Shown here in pieces: positions 1 through 5,103 of a DNA stretch of 5,103 bases. The notes beneath the pieces were generated by a model. The model had not been told where the DNA came from and did not search any database. It saw nothing but the letters and a program-made list of their open reading frames with translations. Position numbers and translations under genes: made by a program. Each line of letters starts with the position of its first letter. Position 1 is the first letter of the stretch. The stretch covers positions 1 to 5,103 of the forward strand of contig CAZGZD010000035.1 of NCBI GenBank assembly GCA_964530005.1, read 5' to 3'. This stretch comes from CAZGZD01 sp964530005 (lineage in GTDB: Bacteria; Patescibacteriota; Microgenomatia; UBA1406; GWC2-37-13).

Positions 1-941
1 CGACAAGCTTTATTCAAAAGCTGCCAAAGTTCATTAAAAAAAGCCGCATTGCATCACTCCTTCTTTATCCTTATGTCTTTGAGTCTTTTGACTTTAGAGA
101 ATATGACGTGGTCATCTCAGTTACGTCTTCTTTTGCTAAATCGATAGTGACACGCCCAGAGACGCTTCATCTTTGTTATCTTCTTACCCCCACTCGCTAT
201 TTCTGGAGCCATAAGAATACATACATCAAGAATCCACTTGCCAAATTCCTCACCCGCCCACTTCTTAGGAATCTTCAAAAATGGGATTTTGCAGCAGCAC
301 AAAGGCCAGACAAAATAGTCTCAATCTCAAGGACTGTGCGGGATCGTTGTGATAAGTATTACGACAGACAAAGCAATATTCTATACCCCCCATTTGACAC
401 CTTTTACTGGAAAAGTATCAAGGCAAAACCTGTAAATCTTCCGTTTGAGAAATATTATCTTTTGGTCTCACGCCTTGAATCATATAAATGTGTAGATCTT
501 GCTATCAATGCATTTAATAAAATTGGGAAAAATCTCGTGATTGTGGGTACTGGAACTCAAAAAAATTACCTGAAAAAGCAAGTAGGGAAAAATATTGTAT
601 TCATTGAGAGAGTAGACGATCAAGAACTTGTCTATCTATACGAAGAAGCGCAAGCACTTATCATGCCACAAGAAGAGGACTTTGGTTACGTAGCGCTTGA
701 GGCGCAGTATTTCGGTCTGCCAACTATTGCGTACCGCAAGGGCGGCGCGACAGAGACGGTAATAGGCGGAATTACAGGGATATTTTTTGATACGCAATCA
801 ACCGACTCGCTTGTTACTGCCGTCCAAGAATTTGATAAAAGTCCTCTAAAGAAAATCGATGTAAAAAGCTATGGGAAAAGCAATCTTATGAAATTTGATA
901 GAGAGAGCTGGAAAAAGAAGTTTTTAGAAGAGCTTCAGTAA
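1..941 (+). CDS. GT4-family glycosyltransferase (possible mannosyltransferase), 5'-truncated by window edge
   Basis: Retaining GT-B glycosyltransferase that would move a sugar from a nucleotide-sugar donor to a growing surface glycan at the inner face of the membrane. The frame is open to the left edge, so the real start is outside the window. A GTG at 108 is not the start, because codons 3-107 already encode typical family sequence (LLYPYVFESFDF, then YDVVIS). Counting from the first full codon at base 3, 312 residues are visible; the usual length is about 360-380, so perhaps 50-70 are missing. N-domain marks are TPTRYFW (about 62-68) and LYPPFD (127-132). C-domain marks are SRLESYK (156-162, with the Lys expected to contact donor phosphates), VGTGT, and the GT4 EX7E motif, E225 and E233 (bases 675-701), in EDFGYVALEA, followed by AYRKGG. 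It resembles WbaZ/WbuB-like enzymes. Mannose as the donor sugar is inferred from the GDP-mannose gene downstream. Sugar and acceptor specificity cannot be read from the sequence. Confidence 0.93.
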   Translation, partial: TSFIQKLPKFIKKSRIASLLLYPYVFESFDFREYDVVISVTSSFAKSIVTRPETLHLCYLLTPTRYFWSHKNTYIKNPLAKFLTRPLLRNLQKWDFAAAQRPDKIVSISRTVRDRCDKYYDRQSNILYPPFDTFYWKSIKAKPVNLPFEKYYLLVSRLESYKCVDLAINAFNKIGKNLVIVGTGTQKNYLKKQVGKNIVFIERVDDQELVYLYEEAQALIMPQEEDFGYVALEAQYFGLPTIAYRKGGATETVIGGITGIFFDTQSTDSLVTAVQEFDKSPLKKIDVKSYGKSNLMKFDRESWKKKFLEELQ

Positions 942-962
942 ATCTTAAAACACCATTTTCTA

Positions 963-991
963 TTTACTTTCTTTGAGTTTTTAATTATAAA
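963..991 (+). promoter_or_regulatory. Candidate sigma70-type promoter for the NRAMP gene
   Basis: TTTACT (963-968) resembles a -35 box in 4 of 6 positions, and TATAAA (986-991) matches a -10 box in 5 of 6, with a 17-base spacer. Transcription would begin near base 998, only about 9 bases before the ATG at 1007, so the mRNA would be nearly leaderless. No terminator is visible after the upstream glycosyltransferase, so read-through remains possible. In DNA this AT-rich such matches can arise by chance. Confidence 0.3.
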
Positions 992-1006
992 TGGAATAGT
1001 AAAAAA

Positions 1007-2347
1007 ATGGAAAACGTTGAACACCATATACGTAACATAGTAAAAAGCATAATTCACAGAAAGCGATTCAGTCGTTTTTTGAGAATTTTAGGACCAGGAC
1101 TCGTCACTGGTGCGGCAGATGACGATCCATCAGGTATTGCCACCTATTCCCAAGCAGGTGCGGGGTTCGGTTTTGGGCTTCTTTGGGCATTCCCTTTGAT
1201 GTACCCGCTTCTACTTACCGTTCAAGAGTCTTGCGCACGCATTGGAGCAATAACTGGAAAGGGATTAGCTGCTGTGATTAAAGAAAATTATAGTAAACGA
1301 TTACTTTACTCCTCTGTACTTCTAGTCGTTCTTGCAAACACGATTAATATCGGATCAGATTTAGGAGCAATGGCCGCAACTACAAGACTACTACTTCCAA
1401 CCGTACCATTTGCACTACTTGCAGTATTTTTCGCAATCATTATTATTCTCCTTGAGATTTTTGTAACATACAAAATATACGCTCGAATTCTCAAGTGGCT
1501 TGCGATTACTCTATTGGCATATCCGCTCACAGCATTTATAGTCGGACAAAATTGGGGCGATATATTTAGAGCAACATTTACCCTAAAGCCTCAAATTGAC
1601 TTTGAAAGAATCTACATTTTAGTTGGAATGATTGGCACCACAATATCACCATATCTTTTCTTTTGGGATACTTCAGAAGTGGTAGAAGAGGAAATTGAAA
1701 AACACAATCTGACAAAAATTGGCGTAGATTCTCAAGCCACGAAGAGATTCTTACATAATGTACGAATTGATAATTTTGTCGGTATGACACTTGCAAGTGT
1801 GACTGCATGGTTTATTGTTATCGTCTGTGGTTCTGTTCTATTTTCACATGGCACCACACAAATCAATAGTGCGGCAGATGCCGCTCGTGCGATCGAGCCC
1901 TTGGTTAGCAATTTCCCAAATGCAGGACTCATTGCAAAACTCATCTTCTCAGTTGGCATTATAGGACTGGGATTACTTGCAATCCCAACTTTAGCTGGTT
2001 CCGCCTCGTATGCAATCAGTGAAACTTTTGGTTGGAAAGAGGGACTTTATCGAAAATTCAAGCGAGCAATTGGTTTTTACGCAGTTATCACAATCGCTAT
2101 TCTAGTTGGACTCTTCATTAACTTCATTGGCATTGATCCGATTAAAGCCCTTGTATTCACAGCGGTATTTAACGCGATTGCTGCGGTTCCCCTTTTACTT
2201 ATGATTGCCAGAGTCGGTAATAATAAAAAGATTATGGGTGAATATAAAAATGGATTGCTTTCAAATATAGGCGTTGGAAGCTCATTCGTTATTATGACCG
2301 CTGCAGTTCTTGTACTCTTCTTTGCACTACTTACAGGTAAAGCTTAA
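1007..2347 (+). CDS. Divergent NRAMP-family (SLC11-like) metal ion transporter
   Basis: Inner-membrane, probably proton-coupled importer of divalent metal ions with the LeuT fold. The 446 residues match the normal family length and hydrophobicity suggests 11 membrane helices (approximately 26-48, 53-74, 100-125, 132-153, 160-180, 201-220, 257-281, 305-330, 353-374, 376-400, 418-442). Helix 1 carries GPGLVTGAADDDPSG. The conserved Asp of the NRAMP DPGN motif is kept (D40), but the Asn position is Gly (G43). Helix 6 carries GTTISPYLFFW where classical NRAMPs have a metal-binding Met in an MPH motif; here it is Ser-Pro-Tyr (S214, P215, Y216). It therefore belongs to a non-canonical branch, and the ion (Mn, Fe, Mg or another) cannot be assigned. 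The ATG at 1007 is followed by a basic, amphipathic N-terminus; there is no clear Shine-Dalgarno sequence. It sits between glycan genes, 65 bases after the glycosyltransferase, with no visible functional link. The 65-base gap is too short for a large metal riboswitch such as the M-box. Confidence 0.93.
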   Translation: MENVEHHIRNIVKSIIHRKRFSRFLRILGPGLVTGAADDDPSGIATYSQAGAGFGFGLLWAFPLMYPLLLTVQESCARIGAITGKGLAAVIKENYSKRLLYSSVLLVVLANTINIGSDLGAMAATTRLLLPTVPFALLAVFFAIIIILLEIFVTYKIYARILKWLAITLLAYPLTAFIVGQNWGDIFRATFTLKPQIDFERIYILVGMIGTTISPYLFFWDTSEVVEEEIEKHNLTKIGVDSQATKRFLHNVRIDNFVGMTLASVTAWFIVIVCGSVLFSHGTTQINSAADAARAIEPLVSNFPNAGLIAKLIFSVGIIGLGLLAIPTLAGSASYAISETFGWKEGLYRKFKRAIGFYAVITIAILVGLFINFIGIDPIKALVFTAVFNAIAAVPLLLMIARVGNNKKIMGEYKNGLLSNIGVGSSFVIMTAAVLVLFFALLTGKA

Positions 2348-2389
2348 AAATATCGCACTTTTAATACCACTTTTTAAATTTCTTCGGAG

Positions 2390-2403
2390 TAATCTTCAGA
2401 TTA
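2390..2403. repeat. Short inverted repeat, possible operator
   Basis: TAATCT and AGATTA form perfect 6-base arms around a 2-base centre (TC). It lies 43 bases after the transporter stop codon and 28 bases before the -35 box of the guanylyltransferase promoter. The loop is too short, and the arms too AT-rich, for a convincing terminator hairpin, and no T-run follows. It could be a regulator site, but an arm pair of this size is expected by chance in several kilobases. Confidence 0.2.
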
Positions 2404-2431
2404 ACATATAGACAAATAATGTATTTGATGT

Positions 2432-2460
2432 TTGAGATTAGCGGCTACTCACTATATAAT
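2432..2460 (+). promoter_or_regulatory. Sigma70-type promoter for the guanylyltransferase gene
   Basis: TTGAGA (2432-2437; 5 of 6 to consensus) and a perfect TATAAT (2455-2460) are separated by the ideal 17 bases. Transcription should start near 2466-2467, leaving about an 18-base leader before the ATG at 2485. The leader is AT-rich with no Shine-Dalgarno sequence. It would also serve the sugar transferase gene 31 bases downstream. This is the best-matching promoter in the window. Confidence 0.65.
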
Positions 2461-2484
2461 AAATCAAGTTTATAAATACATACT

Positions 2485-3573
2485 ATGAAAGCAGTAATTT
2501 TTGCCGGTGGAGTTGGATCTCGTCTATGGCCACTCTCCCGCCGTAAATCTCCTAAGCAATTCGAGCGAATTATTGGAAATAAATCCACACTTGAGTTGAC
2601 GGTTGATCGACTAAGACCCGAATTCGCGCCTGAGGATATCTTCATATCAACAGGAGTCGCTCATGCTCCACTTGTCAAAAAACAACTCAATTTTATACCT
2701 GAGTCAAATATCATAATCGAGCCAAGCAAAAAAGACGTAGGACCAGCTGTAGCACTCGTTATGGCATACCTTGCGCGTGCAGGGTATCAAGATGAGCCAG
2801 TCCTGATACTCTGGAGCGACCATCTTGTCCAAAAACCAGACAGATTCAAGCAAATTCTTAAGGCGGCGTCAACTCTGATTGAAAAAGATAGAGATAAGAT
2901 TATCTTTATTGGTCAAAAACCACGCTTCGCCTCTGAGAATCTGGGATGGATTCAGCACAACTCAGTACTTCAAAAAGTCGACGGAATCAATTTTCACCAA
3001 TTTATAGGATTCAAATATAAGCCTGACGGAGAGCTTGCTCAAAAATACTTTAAAGACAAAGCTCATTGCTGGAATCTTGGATATTTTGTATCCACACCCC
3101 AATTCATACTCAACTTATTTAGGCAATTTGATCCCACTATATATAATCTTGTTCAGATAATCCAAAATACAAAGACTGATGGAGAATTTGAATATGCACT
3201 CAAAAAACATTATGGGGAGATGCCAGTTATCAACTTTGACAATGCAATACTCGAACAGCTTGACCCGGCCTCTGCATATGTGGTGGTTGAAGATATAGGC
3301 TGGAGCGATATTGGAGCATGGGAGGCTCTCAAGGAGGCGCTTGAAAAAAATCCAAAAGACACTATCTCACATGGAAATGTAGATATTGAAAATTGTCACG
3401 ATAATCTTATCTACAATTATCAAGACAATAAGCTTGTCGTTGCTATGGATCTTGAGGATATTCTCGTTGTCAACACAGATGATGTGCTTCTTGTTGCCAA
3501 AAAATCATCATCCGGCAAGATTAAGCAAATTGTAGAAAAATACGTGGGCACCGATAAAGAGAGTCTGACATAG
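2485..3573 (+). CDS. manC: Mannose-1-phosphate guanylyltransferase (GDP-mannose pyrophosphorylase)
   Basis: Cytoplasmic enzyme joining GTP and mannose-1-phosphate to give GDP-mannose and pyrophosphate, supplying activated mannose for surface glycans. At 362 residues it holds the nucleotidyltransferase domain plus a short C-terminal part. The C-terminal phosphomannose isomerase cupin domain of AlgA/ManC-type bifunctional proteins (about 470-480 residues) is absent, so that step must be encoded elsewhere. The N-terminal signature GGVGSRLWPLSRRKSPKQF is intact at 8-26, containing the loop that binds the nucleotide and the catalytic Arg and Lys. Other marks are the acidic WSDH (110-113, usually PADH), WNLGYFVS (196-203, usually WNSGMF) and GWSDIGAWEAL (272-282). 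The segment after EP (79-80) reads SKKDVGPAVA rather than the common RNTAPA, a divergence from well-studied enzymes. The ATG at 2485 is chosen because MKAVIFAGG begins the Rossmann strand directly. The sugar transferase follows after 31 bases, so co-transcription is likely. Confidence 0.93.
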   Translation: MKAVIFAGGVGSRLWPLSRRKSPKQFERIIGNKSTLELTVDRLRPEFAPEDIFISTGVAHAPLVKKQLNFIPESNIIIEPSKKDVGPAVALVMAYLARAGYQDEPVLILWSDHLVQKPDRFKQILKAASTLIEKDRDKIIFIGQKPRFASENLGWIQHNSVLQKVDGINFHQFIGFKYKPDGELAQKYFKDKAHCWNLGYFVSTPQFILNLFRQFDPTIYNLVQIIQNTKTDGEFEYALKKHYGEMPVINFDNAILEQLDPASAYVVVEDIGWSDIGAWEALKEALEKNPKDTISHGNVDIENCHDNLIYNYQDNKLVVAMDLEDILVVNTDDVLLVAKKSSSGKIKQIVEKYVGTDKESLT

Positions 3574-3604
3574 TTATAAAAGAATGAATTATTGATGTTG
3601 ATTT

Positions 3605-4270
3605 ATGACAGGCACATTATTTACAGGGACTCTCTACGAACATACGACCAAAAGAGTTGTTGATATAATCGGAGCCCTCATACTTCTCATTCTTTTCCTA
3701 CCTATTTGCATCATTGCAGCACTTGCCATAAAGATGGACACAGAGGGATCTGTATTTGCAGACGTTCCAGAGCGAGTCGGGCAAAACAGACGAAAATTCA
3801 CAATGTATAAATTCCGCTCAATGATCAATAATGCTCACGTCCTTCTTCGAACTGATCCCAGATTTAAGACACTTTATGCCCAATATAAAAAAGATAGCTA
3901 TAAGCTTAAGTCTGATCCGCGAATCACCACAGTCGGACGTTTTATACGCAAGCACTCAATTGATGAGATACCACAAATCCTCAATGTCCTGCGTGGCCAA
4001 ATGAGTATAGTCGGACCTCGAGCATACTATCCAGATGAGCTTGAAAATCAACAGAAAAAATATCCCCACACACAAGATCTTGTTCGGCGCGTACTTTCAG
4101 TCAAACCCGGAATCACAGGCCTTTGGCAGGTCTCCGGACGAAGCGAGATTAATTTTGACAAACGAATTGCGCTTGACGCACAATATGTACAGGATATATC
4201 GCTCATTGGAGATCTCACAATCATGTTGAGAACGCCTCTTGAGATGATTATTGGTCGAGGTGCAATTTAA
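3605..4270 (+). CDS. Bacterial sugar transferase (small monotopic phosphoglycosyl transferase)
   Basis: Initiating enzyme of lipid-linked glycan assembly: it transfers a sugar-1-phosphate from a nucleotide diphosphate sugar to polyprenyl phosphate at the cytoplasmic face of the membrane. The 221-residue length is that of the minimal catalytic type (PglC-like), without the four-helix N-terminal region of WbaP/WcaJ proteins. A hydrophobic segment at about 20-42, broken by P33, fits the re-entrant membrane helix. Then come RVGQNRRKFTMYKFRSM (57-73), DPRITTVGRFIRKHSIDE with the expected catalytic Asp-Glu pair D120-E121, LNVLRGQMSIVGPRA (126-140), and KPGITGLWQVSGRS (167-180). The C-terminus is complete. 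The start is firm: in-frame TGA codons at 3593 and 3599 lie just upstream of the ATG at 3605. No Shine-Dalgarno sequence is visible, so translation may depend on the upstream gene. The sugar transferred (hexose, HexNAc or diNAcBac type) cannot be told from the sequence. Confidence 0.94.
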   Translation: MTGTLFTGTLYEHTTKRVVDIIGALILLILFLPICIIAALAIKMDTEGSVFADVPERVGQNRRKFTMYKFRSMINNAHVLLRTDPRFKTLYAQYKKDSYKLKSDPRITTVGRFIRKHSIDEIPQILNVLRGQMSIVGPRAYYPDELENQQKKYPHTQDLVRRVLSVKPGITGLWQVSGRSEINFDKRIALDAQYVQDISLIGDLTIMLRTPLEMIIGRGAI

Positions 4271-4294
4271 AGGATGATTCACAAATAATCGATG

Positions 4295-4303
4295 TGTTAT
4301 AAT
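4295..4303 (+). promoter_or_regulatory. Extended -10 promoter for the DUF4012 gene
   Basis: TGTTATAAT is a perfect extended -10 element (TG, one base, TATAAT at 4298-4303). No good -35 box lies at 16-18 bases; TTCACA (4278-4283) matches 5 of 6 but at only 14 bases, and extended -10 promoters can work without a -35. Transcription would start near 4310, with about a 23-base leader containing a weak GGA (4321-4323) 9 bases before the ATG at 4333. This suggests the DUF4012 gene can be expressed separately from the sugar transferase. Confidence 0.45.
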
Positions 4304-4332
4304 TATTTTTTGAAGTATTTGGAACCTGTCAC

Positions 4333-5103
4333 ATGATAATCAAGAAATTTACTCAGAATACCACAGCTCCCAAATCTAAGCGCAAAAGATCCCGCAGACT
4401 TATTCTTGTCTCAATTCTTGTGCTTTTTGTTTTCTTTTTTATCACGCTCCCGATAATCCGCATAAAATCTGCAAGCAAGCGCCTTACCAAATCAGGATCT
4501 CAACTCAAAGCAGCCTTCAAAAAAAATGATATGGACCTCGTACAAAAAGAGTTGAAAACGTTTGATACCGACTATACAAAGTTTGAAAAAGCGTCCAGCG
4601 GAGTATATTGGGCTGCATTTATACCATATGTTGCTGATTACAAAAATGCGGTAAATGCTGGTCACTATATGCTTAAGGCCGGAGAAGATGCAGTCGTCGC
4701 TATAGCGCCCCACGCCGATCTTATTGGATTTAAAAAGGGCTCCGACTCATTTTCCAACAAAACAGCCGAAGAAAGACTCCAAACTGCAGTGCTCACACTT
4801 GATACTGTCGTCAATCGAATTGATCCCATCTCTCAAAATATTGAGAAAGCAGAAGAATATGCAGCGAAAATCAATCCCAATCGCTACCCCAAAAAGTTAG
4901 GGAAAACATTTGTACGTGGCCAAGTCTCAACATTCAAAGATTCCATACTTGGCGCATCCACACTATTTGTAGATGCCAAACCTCTTCTTAAGAAGCTTCC
5001 CGATATTTTGGGCAAGGACAAAAAAAAGACCTACCTTATACTTTTCCAAAATGAGAAGGAACGACGAGCAACAGGTGGATTTCTCACCTCTTATGCTGTC
5101 TTC
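4333..5103 (+). CDS. DUF4012 family membrane-anchored protein, 3'-truncated by window edge
   Basis: Protein of unknown function, recognised by the start of the DUF4012 domain at about 232-257: KTYLILFQNEKERRATGGF, whose core (YLxxFQN, E, R-x-TGGF) is the family hallmark. The frame is open to the right edge; 257 residues are visible, and such proteins are commonly around 550-650. A strongly basic stretch (14-22, KSKRKRSRR) precedes one hydrophobic helix (23-42), so the predicted topology is N-terminus inside and the remainder outside the cytoplasm, with no signal-peptidase site evident. Residues 43-230 are polar, rich in Lys, Ala and Asp, and probably mostly helical; I recognise no other domain there. 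The ATG at 4333 is the first start after an in-frame TAA at 4300, with a weak GGA upstream. It lies 62 bases after the sugar transferase. In CPR bacteria and actinobacteria such genes often accompany glycosyltransferase genes, so a role in surface-polysaccharide export, attachment or modification is plausible but unproven. Confidence 0.88.
   Translation, partial: MIIKKFTQNTTAPKSKRKRSRRLILVSILVLFVFFFITLPIIRIKSASKRLTKSGSQLKAAFKKNDMDLVQKELKTFDTDYTKFEKASSGVYWAAFIPYVADYKNAVNAGHYMLKAGEDAVVAIAPHADLIGFKKGSDSFSNKTAEERLQTAVLTLDTVVNRIDPISQNIEKAEEYAAKINPNRYPKKLGKTFVRGQVSTFKDSILGASTLFVDAKPLLKKLPDILGKDKKKTYLILFQNEKERRATGGFLTSYAVF

Noticed and set aside
108..941. A complete 277-residue glycosyltransferase starting at the GTG at 108
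   Set aside because: The same frame stays open to the left edge and bases 3-107 encode recognisable family sequence (PYVFESFDF, YD) leading directly into VVIS, so the GTG is an internal Val codon and the gene is cut by the window.
942..1006. A metal-sensing riboswitch (M-box or yybP-ykoY) ahead of the NRAMP gene
   Set aside because: The gap is only 65 bases, AT-rich and without stable stems or conserved riboswitch motifs.
1306..1959. Several 60-76 codon minus-strand reading frames inside the transporter and other genes
   Set aside because: They lie opposite well-supported genes, have no recognisable domains or start signals, and are best read as shadow frames.
942..2373. Similar ACACCATTTTC and ATACCACTTTTT stretches after two stop codons as a shared 3' element
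   Set aside because: The likeness is short, interrupted and low in complexity, and it is not seen after the other two stops.
2348..2431. Intrinsic terminator after the NRAMP gene
   Set aside because: There are short T-runs but no GC-rich hairpin before them; the only dyad (2390-2403) has a 2-base loop and no following T-run.
4035..4229. A 64-codon plus-strand frame within the sugar transferase
   Set aside because: It overlaps the strongly conserved catalytic core in another frame and shows no independent coding evidence.
1..5103. Alternative genetic code with TGA recoded to Gly (Gracilibacteria-type)
   Set aside because: No in-frame TGA occurs in any of the five genes, and conserved Gly positions use normal GGN codons.

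Overview
The window carries five genes, all on the + strand, in AT-rich DNA with short gaps of 31 to 137 bases. In order they are: the C-terminal part of a GT4 glycosyltransferase (cut by the left edge); a complete NRAMP-family metal transporter of a divergent type; a complete mannose-1-phosphate guanylyltransferase; a complete small bacterial sugar transferase (monotopic phosphoglycosyl transferase); and the N-terminal part of a DUF4012 envelope protein (cut by the right edge). No stretch over 300 bases lacks a gene. I see no RNA gene, insertion sequence, CRISPR array or convincing intrinsic terminator.

Organism: the combination of a DUF4012 protein with a compact surface-glycan gene set, AT-rich DNA, and starts with little or no Shine-Dalgarno sequence suggests a Candidate Phyla Radiation bacterium, most likely of the Microgenomates (Patescibacteria) type. 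This is an inference from remembered gene content, not a database result. The visible stops are TAA (three) and TAG (one). No TGA interrupts any of the reading frames, so the standard bacterial code fits and the TGA=Gly code of Gracilibacteria is not supported.

How the genes fit together: four of the five point to cell-surface polysaccharide or glycolipid synthesis. The guanylyltransferase makes GDP-mannose. The sugar transferase would load the first sugar-phosphate onto a polyprenyl-phosphate carrier. The GT4 enzyme would extend the chain, possibly with mannose. The DUF4012 protein is anchored by one N-terminal membrane helix with its bulk outside the cytoplasm, and its role is unknown. The NRAMP-type transporter sits inside this group without an obvious functional link and probably has its own promoter.

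Regulation: the best promoter is upstream of the guanylyltransferase (TTGAGA, 17-base spacer, TATAAT). A perfect extended -10 (TGTTATAAT) lies before the DUF4012 gene, and a weaker candidate precedes the transporter. All three would give very short 5' leaders, and the guanylyltransferase and sugar transferase are probably co-transcribed. I found no clearly new molecular system. The points most worth a second look are the altered metal-site residues of the transporter, the DUF4012 gene beside glycan-initiation genes, and the short-leader, SD-poor gene starts.
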